A stretch of 64,000 nucleotides of DNA. Origin: CAYXZR01 sp964470025. GTDB lineage: Bacteria > Patescibacteriota > Patescibacteriia > Buchananbacterales > UBA6539. Position 1 is the stretch's first letter; the number at the start of each line of letters is the position of its first letter. This document shows positions 25,724 through 38,506 of this stretch, in pieces. The position numbers were made by a program, and so were the translations under genes. Where the stretch lies: the NCBI GenBank assembly GCA_964470025.1, contig CAYXZR010000002.1, positions 8,603 through 72,602 of the forward strand, written 5' to 3'. The notes beneath the pieces were generated by a model, which did no database searches, was not told the DNA's origin, and saw nothing but the letters and a program-made list of their open reading frames with translations.

Positions 25724-26407
25724 TTACTCCTGAGTAACTACTACACGTCGATACTCAATCACCTGCTTTCCATGTTTTGATTCTGAAGAAATTTCTATAA
25801 CATTACTACCAGCATGCAATACTACTGACTCCTTAAACTCACCTGCCTCGTTAGTAAACACAACCTGACCATTAATTCGCACTTGAGCCTCTGGGTCAGT
25901 TTCACCGACAATCTCTACAATACCCTGACTAGTAACCATGTTTTGAGTTGGCCCTAAAATTTCCAATGTAGGTGGCTCTGCAATAGCTAGCACTCGAGTA
26001 CCAAGATACCCAATACACACAAACGCCAGCGCAATGACAGCAAATGCACGAACAATTCGCGGAGTTACCAATAACTTACTCCACAAGACACGCTCCACAG
26101 GCTTAGTAGATGGCAGTGTGTTATTTTCTCTCGTCTTTTTATATAGCTGCTGCTCACTCATATACTGCTCGATAATTCGCTCTGGCACCAATCCTAAATA
26201 CGAAGCATAGACGCGCAAAAAATTCTTTGTATACACCGTACCTGGAAGTCGGCAGTAGTTACCTTTTTCAATAGCCTCTAAATAATCTGCTGAGATATTT
26301 GTGGCACGCGCTATCGCTGAAAGCTCAAGCTCCATTCCCTCTCGACGACGAGCTAAACGCTCACCTAAAGATGATGTTGTAGTAATTGTCTTAGATTGAA
26401 ACATCAT
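25724..26407 (-). CDS. RodZ-like helix-turn-helix membrane protein
   Basis: 227 residues: an N-terminal HTH of the RodZ/HTH_25 type (LGERLARRREGMELELSAIARATNISADYLEAIEKGNY, then LPGTVYTKNFLRVYASYLGL), a basic linker, one membrane helix at about 120-141, and an extracytoplasmic beta domain similar to the glucodextranase-B-like fold (VEIVGETDPEAQVRINGQVV). RodZ links MreB to the membrane in cell elongation. Placed 3 bases after ftsK, 65 before recA. The extracellular domain differs from E. coli RodZ. Confidence 0.85.
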   Translation of the reverse strand: MMFQSKTITTTSSLGERLARRREGMELELSAIARATNISADYLEAIEKGNYCRLPGTVYTKNFLRVYASYLGLVPERIIEQYMSEQQLYKKTRENNTLPSTKPVERVLWSKLLVTPRIVRAFAVIALAFVCIGYLGTRVLAIAEPPTLEILGPTQNMVTSQGIVEIVGETDPEAQVRINGQVVFTNEAGEFKESVVLHAGSNVIEISSESKHGKQVIEYRRVVVTQE

Positions 26408-26410
26408 AAA

Positions 26411-28846
26411 TTAAAATCTTTGATCTTTCTCATCATCCTCATCAGAATCATCCTCGTCCTCATCTTCATAGTCAGAAGTATCTTCGTCTGAATCATCTTC
26501 TTCATAATCAGAGTCGTCATCCTCATCAGAATCATCCTCGTCCTCATCTTCATAGTCAGAAGTATCTTCGTCTGAATCATCTTCTTCATAATCAGAGTCG
26601 TCATCTGGTGCCTCCTCCTCTTGCTCTGCCTTCATACTATCACGCTCAAAAGCCTGCATCAAGATTTCACGGGGCTTTGCCCCCTCAGATGGCCCAATAT
26701 AGCCCTGCTGCTCCAAAATATCGAGTATTCGGGCTGCTCGAGCGTACCCTACTCTCAGTCGACGCTGTAACAACGACGCAGAAGCCTTCTTGGCCTGTAA
26801 TATGACTTCTTTTGCCTCTTCAAGCAATGGATCATCGTCATCACTATCTCCAGAGCCGCCTGCTCCACCAGAGCCTGCTTGCTTCTCGGTAATACCTTCA
26901 AGGTATTCTGGTTCAGCCTGCTTTTTAAGATAATCCGTAATTGATTTAATTTCATCATCGGATGCAAACGCGCCTTGGATACGCAATGGCTTACCTAAAT
27001 CTGCAGACATATACAACATGTCACCACGACCGAGTAACTTTTCAGCACCAGCCGTGTCTAAAATAGTTCGTGAGTCCACTAGTGAAGCTACAGAAAAAGC
27101 CACACGAGCAGGAACATTTGCTTTAATCAATCCAGTAATAACATCAACTGATGGTCGCTGTGTTGCAAGCACCAAGTGAATTCCAACCGCACGAGCCATT
27201 TGTGCAATACGAATAATTGCTGCCTCAACTTCTGCTGAAGATGTAGCCATAAGGTCAGCCAACTCATCAATGATAAATACAATATATGGCAATGGTTCAC
27301 GAGCACCTTTGTTGTACGCTTCAATATTACGCTTATGAACTTTTGAAAGCATTTCAAAGCGGCGTTCCATTTCATTAATTGTCCAGCGCAAAGCATTGAT
27401 CGTTTTCTTTACATCCGTAATAACCGGTGTAAGCAAGTGTGGAATCTTATTATAAATTGGCAGCTCAACTCGCTTCGGATCAACCATAATAAACCGAAGA
27501 TCCTGCGGACCGTTTTGGTAGAGAAGTGAAAGAATCAAAGAGTTAACAAACACGCTCTTACCTGATCCAGTAGAGCCCGCCACAAGCAAGTGAGGCATCT
27601 TGGTCAAATCAGAAAGCACTGGCTTACCCATTACGTCTTTACCAAGTGAAATCAACATATTTGACTCTCGAGTCGAAAATGTCTTACTCACAATAATTTC
27701 TTTCAACGGCACCGTTGCCTTGGCAGTGTTTGGTACTTCCACACCAACCAATGAACGTCCAGGAATCGGAGCTTCAATTCGAATAGGATGCATCGCAAGT
27801 GCAAGTGCTAAGTTGTCAGTCAATGAAGTAATTCGAGAAAGCTTAATTCCTTCAGAAGGCTTAAGCGTGTACTGCGTAACAGTCGGACCAACCTGAGCGT
27901 CACCCATCTGCACTGGAATATTAAAATTCTCCAATGTCTTTTGAATCAATAGCTTATTAGCTTCTAAGTCTCCACCATCGGGCTTGCCTGTTCGTCCAGT
28001 AAGTAATGATGTAGGTAGGTCAATCTCTACTCCAGAAAAACTAGGAATTGCCTTTGCTGCTGCCGCGGCGCCACCGAGCTTGTGTGAATCAAAATCAACT
28101 TCCTCTTCATCTTCTTCCACATCTTGCTCATCATCAACTTCCTCTTCATCTTCTTCCACATCTTGCTCATCATCAACTTCCTCTTCATCTTCTTCCGATT
28201 CTTCCTCATCAAGTCCATGTTGACGACGGTAGGCTGCTTCCTTTTCATCTTGTAATCGCTGCACACGCTTACCAACCTTGGCATCTTTTCGTTGACCAAA
28301 CCAAGACCTGATTCTAAACATAAATTCTGAAAGATCAGCAAAAGAAGTATTAAATAACAGCAAGACGCCAATCAAGCTTAAAGCAAATAAGAGTATCACA
28401 CCCGCCCAAATTCCAAGATATGTATAAAAAAGACCTGATAGCGCATATCCGATATATCCACCACCCAACCCCATTTGAGCAGCATCGAGAAGCACTTCAG
28501 GATACGCAATAATATGAATCAACCCAGTAAACCCGAAAACAAACACTATTAATCCAAGATAATTAGAAAAACGAAGCTCATATCGCTCACGTCGCATTAG
28601 CAAATAACCCACCACCATGAACAAGATAAATCCAAGCCATCGCAAAATTCCAAAAAGTAAAGTAAAAAAGCTATTAATATAGACTCCAACCGTTCCAGCC
28701 GCATCAAACAAGCTTAAAAAGCTTAGAATACCAAGTAAAATCAAAACAACGGCTGCTATACTCTGTTTAGTTTCAGCCGGGATATCAAATGTGGGGCGAG
28801 AAAACTCCCAATTTCCAAACCCTTTTTTACGCTTTTTCCGTGCCAT
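26411..28846 (-). CDS. ftsK: FtsK/SpoIIIE DNA translocase with acidic repeats
   Basis: 811 residues. Four or so membrane helices in the first ~165 residues, an acidic linker (residues about 205-255), the RecA-like motor (PHLLVAGSTGSGKSVFVNSL Walker A; FIIDELADLM Walker B; LATQRPSVDVITG) and the winged-helix gamma domain (LLQRRLRVGYARAARILDILEQQGYIGP). It pumps chromosomal DNA through the division septum. Beyond gamma is a ~75-residue Asp/Glu/Ser/Tyr tail encoded by a tandem 84-bp duplication; most FtsK proteins end near the gamma domain. Confidence 0.95.
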   Translation of the reverse strand: MARKKRKKGFGNWEFSRPTFDIPAETKQSIAAVVLILLGILSFLSLFDAAGTVGVYINSFFTLLFGILRWLGFILFMVVGYLLMRRERYELRFSNYLGLIVFVFGFTGLIHIIAYPEVLLDAAQMGLGGGYIGYALSGLFYTYLGIWAGVILLFALSLIGVLLLFNTSFADLSEFMFRIRSWFGQRKDAKVGKRVQRLQDEKEAAYRRQHGLDEEESEEDEEEVDDEQDVEEDEEEVDDEQDVEEDEEEVDFDSHKLGGAAAAAKAIPSFSGVEIDLPTSLLTGRTGKPDGGDLEANKLLIQKTLENFNIPVQMGDAQVGPTVTQYTLKPSEGIKLSRITSLTDNLALALAMHPIRIEAPIPGRSLVGVEVPNTAKATVPLKEIIVSKTFSTRESNMLISLGKDVMGKPVLSDLTKMPHLLVAGSTGSGKSVFVNSLILSLLYQNGPQDLRFIMVDPKRVELPIYNKIPHLLTPVITDVKKTINALRWTINEMERRFEMLSKVHKRNIEAYNKGAREPLPYIVFIIDELADLMATSSAEVEAAIIRIAQMARAVGIHLVLATQRPSVDVITGLIKANVPARVAFSVASLVDSRTILDTAGAEKLLGRGDMLYMSADLGKPLRIQGAFASDDEIKSITDYLKKQAEPEYLEGITEKQAGSGGAGGSGDSDDDDPLLEEAKEVILQAKKASASLLQRRLRVGYARAARILDILEQQGYIGPSEGAKPREILMQAFERDSMKAEQEEEAPDDDSDYEEDDSDEDTSDYEDEDEDDSDEDDDSDYEEDDSDEDTSDYEDEDEDDSDEDDEKDQRF
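26437..26604 (-). repeat. Exact 84-bp tandem duplication in the ftsK 3' end
   Basis: 26437-26520 and 26521-26604 are identical, encoding a 28-residue acidic unit twice (includes DSDYEEDDSDEDTSDYEDED). Confidence 0.95.
28098..28196 (-). repeat. 39-bp tandem repeat in the ftsK linker (2.5 copies)
   Basis: Copies begin at 28098, 28137 and 28176; each encodes 13 residues (EEDEEEVDDEQDV-type). Together with the 3' repeat this gives ftsK two separate acidic expansions. Confidence 0.92.
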
Positions 28847-28858
28847 AAGTCACGTTTA

Positions 28859-28867
28859 AGTATACCA
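28859..28867 (-). promoter_or_regulatory. Extended -10 promoter of ftsK
   Basis: TGG-TATACT on the minus strand, 12 nt before the ATG at 28846. Confidence 0.55.
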
Positions 28868-28905
28868 TATATGCCACAACCAAAAAAGCTAGAAAATGTG
28901 AATAT

Positions 28906-28941
28906 TTGACAAAGTAAGTAATTAAAAATATGCTTTATAAT
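28906..28941 (+). promoter_or_regulatory. Promoter region of the 29 kb RNA
   Basis: TTGACA (28906-28911) with TATGCT 17 bp later, overlapping a perfect TATAAT at 28936-28941. Both point to a plus-strand start near 28942-28950. Confidence 0.65.
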
Positions 28942-28944
28942 ACA

Positions 28945-29176
28945 AGGTTTCCAGTGTAACTGAAGCCTCCCGCCCAGGTACGGCACCGCTTATACATGCA
29001 CCCTACCTGACAAATAGTTGTCCACTGTCCCCTATGGTTGTGCAATCAACCACACGACAACTAGCAGCACCTTCCACCAAGCTCTCATGCTCTACAAACT
29101 CTGACCGAAAGGAAGCCAATGAATCATCGCGTCGCAGCACCTCCTCCAACATCCTAGAGCATGAGAGCTCTTTTTT
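28945..29176 (+). ncRNA. Putative structured non-coding RNA, ~232 nt
   Basis: Lies between ftsK and rpoC, transcribed opposite to both. Helices visible: CAGT/ACTG (28952-28962); CAGGTA/TACCTG (about 28975-29011); TAGTTGTC/GACAACTA enclosing GGTTG/CAACC (about 29017-29063); and a perfect 15-bp terminal stem AGCTCTCATGCTCTA (29080-29094) with its complement (29155-29169), ending in C plus six T. The 60-nt terminal loop holds a small ORF. It does not show RNase P, tmRNA or SRP signatures; 6S RNA cannot be excluded. Confidence 0.6.
29119..29157 (+). CDS. 12-codon ORF in the terminal loop of the 29 kb RNA
   Basis: Reads MNHRVAAPPPTS; AAAGGAAG lies just upstream. The TAG stop overlaps the first bases of the right stem arm (29155). 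Coding is speculative. Confidence 0.25.
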   Translation: MNHRVAAPPPTS

Positions 29177-29187
29177 ATATCAAACAT

Positions 29188-29212
29188 AAAACCCCGTGTA
29201 AGACGGGGTTTT
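29188..29212 (-). terminator. Terminator of rpoBC
   Basis: Stem AAAACCCCGT / ACGGGGTTTT with a 5-nt loop, 24 bases after the rpoC stop; symmetrical enough to act in both directions. Confidence 0.88.
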
Positions 29213-29235
29213 ATAATTTACGTAGCTACAACTAT

Positions 29236-32200
29236 CTATTCTGCAGCCACTGCTGACTCTTCAGTTGTTGGAGTAGCCTCTGACTCTTCAGCCACTTCTT
29301 CAACAGTCGCTTCGACTTTTTTAGGTCGAGGAGGAAGTTTAATCATACTTTTATCAAGTCCAGTTCCGGCAGGAATCAATCGACCGATAATAACATTTTC
29401 TTTCAAGCCTTCAAGTCTATCGATTCTTCCTTCAATAGCTGCACTAATAAGTACTCGAGCAGTCTCTTGGAAAGAAGCCGCTGATAAGAAACTAGTAGTA
29501 GACAATGACACCTTAGTAATACCAAGTAGCAAGTCATCAACTTCTGCTGGCTTTTTACCGTCTGCTTCAAGAGCATCATTAATTCGGAGCAGCTCCATTC
29601 TCTCAAGTCGTTCACCTGGCAATAAATCGCTATCACCTGATTCACGAACCATTACTCGTGAGAACATTTGTCGAGCGATCAACTCAATATGTCGATCATT
29701 CAACTTCTGCCCTTGAGATGCATAGATGGTTTGAATTTCTTTTACCACATACTCTTGAACTGCTTCACGGCCCTTAAGCTTATGAAGTTGTCGTAAGTCA
29801 TAACTACCATCAGTAAGCTGACTACCTTCAACTACCAAGTCACCATCAGCTACCTTGAGTGTATACTCAGGTGGAATCTGATATTCAAGCTTTTTATTAT
29901 CCATCGCGGTAACAATCACTTGATCTTCTTCAACAGTTACAACACCAGCTCGCTTCGCAACAACTTTCTCACCTGCACCATTCGTAAACAATACATCGCC
30001 CTTCTTTACCTTATCATCAGACTTAACTGAAACCTTAGGTTCCTTATCTGCCTTTTTCTTTCGTCCCTCAACATAAGGATAGCTATCATCTTCAGTATCT
30101 TTGTAATTAATAGCAACATGAGTATATCGAATACCACTACGCTTTGTTGAATCAGGTTTTTCAATTGAAATTTTACCTGCAACATCAGCAAGGAAAGCCT
30201 TCATATTAGGAGTACGAGCTTCAAAAATTTCTTCCACTCGAGGTAGACCTTGGGTAATGTCAGAACCAGCCACACCACCCGTATGGAAGGTACGCATAGT
30301 CAACTGTGTACCTGGCTCACCAATACTCTGCGCAGCGATAATACCAACTGCAGTTCCATCATTAACTGGTTTATTGTAAGCCAAATCCCAACCATAACAC
30401 TTCTTACATACACCAGTTCGAGACTCACAGGTCATCACAGATCGAACTGCAACTTCTGCAATCTCGACACCCTCAAGACTTCGGATAAGTTCATTATCAA
30501 GTAGCGTGTCTTTCTTAACCATAGCCTTCTTTGTAGCTACATCAATAATATCTGCTGCGATATAACGACCCTTAATACGATCTAGTAAGTTCAAGCCAAT
30601 TGCATCAGATTCTTTCTTTGTAATCGTAAGTGAGTTAGCAGTACCACAATCATCATGGCGGATAACAACATCCTGAGATACATCAATCAAACGTCGAGTT
30701 AGATATCCAGCATTTGCGGTACGTAGCGCGGTATCAGATAAACCTTTTCGAGCACCATGAGTAGAAATAAAGTACTCAAGTACGTCAAAACCTTTCTTAA
30801 AGTTACCTTTAACTGGAAGTTCGATAATTTCACCTGAAGGGTTGGTCACCAAACCTTTCATACCAACAATCTGAATCAACTGTGACCAACTACCTCGAGC
30901 ACCAGATTCTACCATTGTATAAATTGGACCAAATGAATCCAAGCCAACTCGTGACTTTTGTACAATTTGATCCTTAACACGCATCCAAATCTCAATTACC
31001 TTTGATCGGCGTTCTGAGTCAGTCAAAAGACCCATGTCGTATTGATTCTGCACCTCTTCTACATCCTTATCACCTTGAGCGATCAAATCATCACGCTCTG
31101 GAATAGCTGGAACGTCATCCATTCCCCATGAGTATCCAGATTGTGTAAGATATCGAAGTCCAAATACCTTAATCTTATCAAGTAATCGTGCTACATCTTC
31201 ACTATTCTCTGATGTTTCAAATGCATCACTAATAATTGATCGAAGTTTCTTTGTATCTGTAACATCATTAATGTATTTGTAATCATCTGGAAGAACTTGA
31301 TTGAAAAGAAGTCGTCCAGCTGAAGTGTTTACAAGTTTGCCTTTTTCATCATCAGAAAGCTTTGCATCGAGCCAAGCATCTGGGCGAACCAAAACACTGT
31401 CTTGTACTGGCAGTTTTCCAGACTGATAAGCAAAGAGTACTTCTTGAGGAGAGCTAAAAGCCTTCGGCTTTTCAATCTCTCGCTTGTTTGTCATGTAGTA
31501 ACATCCCCATACCATATCCTTAGTTGGTTTTGCTACTGGGTCTCCAGTTGCTGGCTTAAGCAAGTTTCGTGATGCAAGCATCAAATTCTCTGTCTCCCAC
31601 TTCGCCTCTTCCGTAAGTGGCACGTGTACCGCCATCTGGTCACCGTCAAAGTCAGCGTTATACGCCTCACAAACCAAAGGATGAACCTGTACAGCTTTAC
31701 CTTCAATCAATGTTGGGTGAAATGCTTGGATACCAAGTCGGTGAAGTGTAGGGGCACGGTTAAGCATCACCGTAGCATGCTTTACAATATCTTCTAGAAT
31801 AGCCCACACCTCTTCTCGTCCGCTTTCGATAAACCGATTAGCACTTCGGACGTTGTGTACATATTCTTCTCGAATCAATCGACTAATAACAAAAGGCTTA
31901 AATAGCTCTAGTGCCATTTTCTTTGGAAGTCCACATTGGTCAAGTCGAAGCTTTGGACCAACCACGATCACAGAACGTCCAGACTAGTCAATACGTTTAC
32001 CAAGTAAGTTTTGACGGAAACGACCTTGCTTACCTTTCAAGATATCAGCAAGGGATTTCAACATTCGTCGTTGTCCAGTTGAAGCAACTACAGTCTTACC
32101 ATGTCGTGCAGAGTTATCAATCAATGCATCAACAGCTTCCTGCAACATACGTTTTTCATTTCGACTAATCACTTCTGGTGCATTAAGCTCAATCAACTGT

Positions 32201-33261
32201 TTCAAACGATTGTTTCGGTTGATAATTCGTCGATACAAGTCATTCAAATCAGAAGTAGCAAATCGCCCGCCATCAAGTGGCACCATCGGTCGAAGATCTG
32301 GTGGAATTACTGGTACTGTTGTAAGCACCATCCATTCAGGTCGTAGACCATTCTTATGCAAGTTCTCAAGTAATCGTAATCGCTTACGAAGCTTATCTTT
32401 CTGCGTACCAGATGCATCTTCAAGTGTCTGCCGCACTTCTGCTACTGCCTTTTCTAAATTCAATCCAATCAATAAGTCTCGAATCGCTTCAGCACCAATA
32501 CCTGCTTCAAAAATATGACCATACTTCAAAGAAAGATCTTGGTATGTTTGCTCTGAAATAATTTTCATCGGCTTAAGATCCTTAAGCTCCTGCTCAGCCT
32601 GCTTCATGATCTCCTCAAGCTCAGCCATTCGTTCATCCTTAAGCTTGTTAAGACGGATTGACTCGGTCTCAATCGCTTCAGCAACATCATCTGACTTCTT
32701 ACCACCTTTATCCTGTGACAGCTTTGACTTGAATTGGTTTAGTTCTCGATCAACATCGCCATCAATCTTCTGTTTCTTTGATTTAAATTCTTGTCGAATT
32801 TGTTCAAGTGTTTCTTTCTTAAGATCTTCATCAACTTCAGTAATAATAAAGCTTGCAAAGTAAATTACTTTTTCAAGTGCCTGTGGTGGCAGGTCAAGTG
32901 CCAAACCAATTCGAGATGGCACACCTCGCAAGAACCAAATGTGTGCACATGGTGCAGCAAGTTCAATATGACCCATTCGTTCACGTCGAACAATTGATCG
33001 AGTCACTTCTACTCCACACTTGTCACATACAATTCCCTTATAGCGAATTTTTTTGTATTTACCACAATAACATTCCCAGTCTTTTGACGGACCAAAAATT
33101 TTCTCACAGAAAAGTCCATCCTTTTCTGGTTTTTGAGTTCGATAGTTAACAGTCTCCGGCTTCACTACTTCACCATGTGACCAATCAAGAATCTGGTCAG
33201 GAGATGCAAGTGTTAAGCGAAGCGCATCAAAGTCAATTACCTTTTTTTCTTCATCGTACAT
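29236..33261 (-). CDS. rpoC: RNA polymerase beta' subunit, interrupted by an in-frame TAG
   Basis: Reading continuously from 33261 gives a full-length beta' of about 1340 residues, broken once by TAG at 31984-31986. The codon replaces the Tyr of the near-universal GKRVDYSGRSVI block (here [17 protein letters not shown]); both sides stay in the same frame. Upstream half: zinc-finger [38 protein letters not shown]. Downstream half: [12 protein letters not shown] catalytic loop, the second zinc site ([17 protein letters not shown]), trigger-loop region [24 protein letters not shown] at 31971 could restart translation but has no ribosome site. Either the gene needs suppression or restart, or the base is an error. 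Follows rpoB by 22 bases. Confidence 0.93.
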
Positions 33262-33283
33262 ATATCTATGCTAATAAAATGAA

Positions 33284-36556
<3,273 letters not shown>

Positions 36557-36762
36557 AGATTGCTTCGTTAATTAAATAGTGTTACCACTAGATTTTTAAA
36601 AACTCTCAGACAACAAAAATGCCTCCCTAACCCAATTACTGGGAAAGCGAGCTCTTTTATATCAATATAAAGTTGTTGTTACAGCAGAGAGGCCCACTAC
36701 AGTATAGTATTAAAACTAAAAGCGCTTGTTCGAATAGCGGGGTGATTTATTCACACGCGAAT
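36557..36762 (-). promoter_or_regulatory. rpoBC leader with candidate attenuator
   Basis: On the minus strand GCCTCTCT (36686-36693) can pair with AGGGAGGC (36621-36628, one G-U) or, through its CTCTC, with GAGAG (36603-36607) that is followed by five T (36598-36602). The two pairings share the same early arm, giving a possible antiterminator/terminator switch. CCCA/TGGG makes a small local hairpin at 36631-36643. No known leader family was matched; no gene is seen in 36557-36929. Confidence 0.45.
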
Positions 36763-36768
36763 GACTGA

Positions 36769-36797
36769 ATGGTATCAAAATAGCTAATAATTGTCAA
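36769..36797 (-). promoter_or_regulatory. Promoter of rpoBC
   Basis: -35 TTGACA, 17-bp spacer, -10 TACCAT on the minus strand. A second TTGACA lies 20 bp further upstream (36812-36817). A TATACT at 36701-36706 may be a second -10. Confidence 0.65.
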
Positions 36798-36835
36798 GAT
36801 AATTTAAATCTTGTCAAGTTTTACCTCTATAGATC

Positions 36836-36858
36836 AAAAAAATAGCTTATTTAAGCTA
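36836..36858 (-). terminator. Terminator of ruvA-murE-small membrane gene
   Basis: Stem TAGCTTA / TAAGCTA with seven T on the minus strand. Confidence 0.78.
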
Positions 36859-36929
36859 AATAGCAATAAGGGAATTTGAGTAAAATAGTAAAATAGCTAT
36901 CCACAAGTTATCCAGAAAAATAACTACCC

Positions 36930-37178
36930 TTAAAAGTGCGGATCAGGCGGCTTTTGCATCTTATACTTTTTTTCGCCTGATTGAGCTTTTTTAGTAGTAA
37001 AACCACTATAAGTAACCGGCGCTTTGACATTTCGTATGGTTCTGATAGAGGTTTCTGCGGCAATAGCAAATGCCACACAGAAAAACACCCACAGATATAA
37101 GTCTCCCCATTTATTGCCTATTAGATAGCCGACTAAGCCTCCGAGAGCAATAGCAAGGCTTCGAGACAAGGAAATCAT
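36930..37178 (-). CDS. Small membrane protein, 82 aa
   Basis: Unrecognised. Two hydrophobic helices (ALGGLVGYLIG; LYLWVFFCVAFAIAAE) followed by a basic cytoplasmic-type tail ending KYKMQKPPDPHF. Starts one base after the murE stop, so it is translationally linked to cell-wall synthesis and may assist it. Confidence 0.7.
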   Translation of the reverse strand: MISLSRSLAIALGGLVGYLIGNKWGDLYLWVFFCVAFAIAAETSIRTIRNVKAPVTYSGFTTKKAQSGEKKYKMQKPPDPHF

Positions 37179-37179
37179 A

Positions 37180-38502
37180 CTAAGAAGCTACATTATTAAT
37201 TGCCTCACGTGCTATTTCTCGGTCGTCCCATGGTATCTTCTCGCCCTTTTCTACTACAATTGCCTGCTCCGAGCCCTTACCAGTAATAAGCACCACATCA
37301 CCCTCTTGAGCTATAGAAACCGCTTTAGTGATAGCCTCTGCCCTATCTTCAATCATAAAGTAGTCTACTCCTTCATTTTTTCCGGCCTTTCGAACTCCCT
37401 CAACTACATCTTCCATAATTTGCCAAGGATCTTCGTCATATGGGTCTTCATTAGTGATAATCACAACATCAGCCTTAGTGCCAGCAAGCTCACCAATAAC
37501 TGCTCGGCGAGCACGATCCCGACCTCCACCTGTACCACCCAGCACATGGATAATCCGATGACCACCAAGATTCTCAACTGCGTCATACAGTTTTGTCATA
37601 GCTCGAGGCTCAAAAGCATAGTCAACAATTACCGTGAATGGCTGACCCTCGCTGATTAATTCCAAACGACCCGGCACACCATAGACTGTAGACAAACAAT
37701 CAGAAATTTTTGGCAAACTAATTCCCAAGTATTTAGCAACCGTAATTGCCGCTAATGCATTACTCACATTATGCTCACCCAAAAAGTGTAATCGAAATGC
37801 AGTTTGATCAACCGCAAAATCAATAAACGATTTTTCTTTTGAAATAGAAGTGGCCCGAATCACCTGTTGAACCGAGGTAGCTTTTTTTTCTTCGACACTA
37901 TAGCCAAACTTATGATCTACTTTTACATTTAAAAAATCAGTAGCGTGCTCATCATCAAGATTTGCAACTACTACTTTTGGTACACGCTGATTATGAATCA
38001 GCTTATGTCGACTTGATTCAAGATGAGAGAAAAGTTTTAGCTTTGCTGCCTTATAATTTTCAAAACTTCCATGCGACTCAATATGCTCGGGATACAAATT
38101 AGTAAACACCGCTACATCATAATTAATGCCAATATGTCGTGACTGCACTATCCCCTCAGATGTAGTTTCAACCACCACATACTGACAATTCGCGCTTGCC
38201 ATCTTTGCTAACAATCGCTGCAATTCAAACCGTCCGACCATTGTCATTTTTTTATCGTTAAGCCACTCTTTCTTACCAACTTTAAACATAATCGTAGAAG
38301 CAAGCCCAACCCTATACCCAGCATTTTCTAATATACGAGTTAGCATATACGATGTAGTTGATTTACCAGAAGTACCTGTTACACCAATCACCACCATCTT
38401 GTCAGAAGGATTTCGATAATACAAAGCAGCAATACGAGCAAGTACTCGATGATACATCCAGCGCAACCATTTTGGAGTAATTTTTCTCAAAAAATGAATC
38501 AT
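37180..38502 (-). CDS. murE: MurE-type Mur ligase (UDP-MurNAc-tripeptide synthetase)
   Basis: Adds the third amino acid to UDP-MurNAc-L-Ala-D-Glu. ATP loop VTGTSGKSTTSY, family block ETTSEGIVQSRHIGINYDVAVFTNLYPEHIESHGSFENY, and C-terminal VDYAFEPRAM, LGGTGGGRDRARR. The substrate loop reads NEDPYDEDPWQI, where DAP-adding enzymes have D-N-P-R; the third amino acid is therefore uncertain (L-Lys or another diamino acid). The ATG at 38502, four bases after the ruvA stop, is preferred to 38520, which would overlap ruvA. Confidence 0.88.
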   Translation of the reverse strand: MIHFLRKITPKWLRWMYHRVLARIAALYYRNPSDKMVVIGVTGTSGKSTTSYMLTRILENAGYRVGLASTIMFKVGKKEWLNDKKMTMVGRFELQRLLAKMASANCQYVVVETTSEGIVQSRHIGINYDVAVFTNLYPEHIESHGSFENYKAAKLKLFSHLESSRHKLIHNQRVPKVVVANLDDEHATDFLNVKVDHKFGYSVEEKKATSVQQVIRATSISKEKSFIDFAVDQTAFRLHFLGEHNVSNALAAITVAKYLGISLPKISDCLSTVYGVPGRLELISEGQPFTVIVDYAFEPRAMTKLYDAVENLGGHRIIHVLGGTGGGRDRARRAVIGELAGTKADVVIITNEDPYDEDPWQIMEDVVEGVRKAGKNEGVDYFMIEDRAEAITKAVSIAQEGDVVLITGKGSEQAIVVEKGEKIPWDDREIAREAINNVAS

Positions 38503-38506
38503 GCCA

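Noticed and set aside
26437..28196. CRISPR-like array
   Set aside because: The repeats are contiguous coding duplications in ftsK without spacers.
28945..29176. tmRNA or SRP RNA identity for the 29 kb RNA
   Set aside because: No tRNA-like ends with CCA, no resume tag ending in Ala-Ala, and no SRP GGAAGCAGC-type domain; a GACCGAAAGGAAGCC stretch is only superficially similar.
36897..36916. Two DnaA-box-like sequences (CTATCCACA and TTATCCAGA) two bases apart upstream of the rpoB promoter
   Set aside because: Only two near-matches, no dnaA/dnaN neighbourhood and no repeat cluster, so not enough for an origin.
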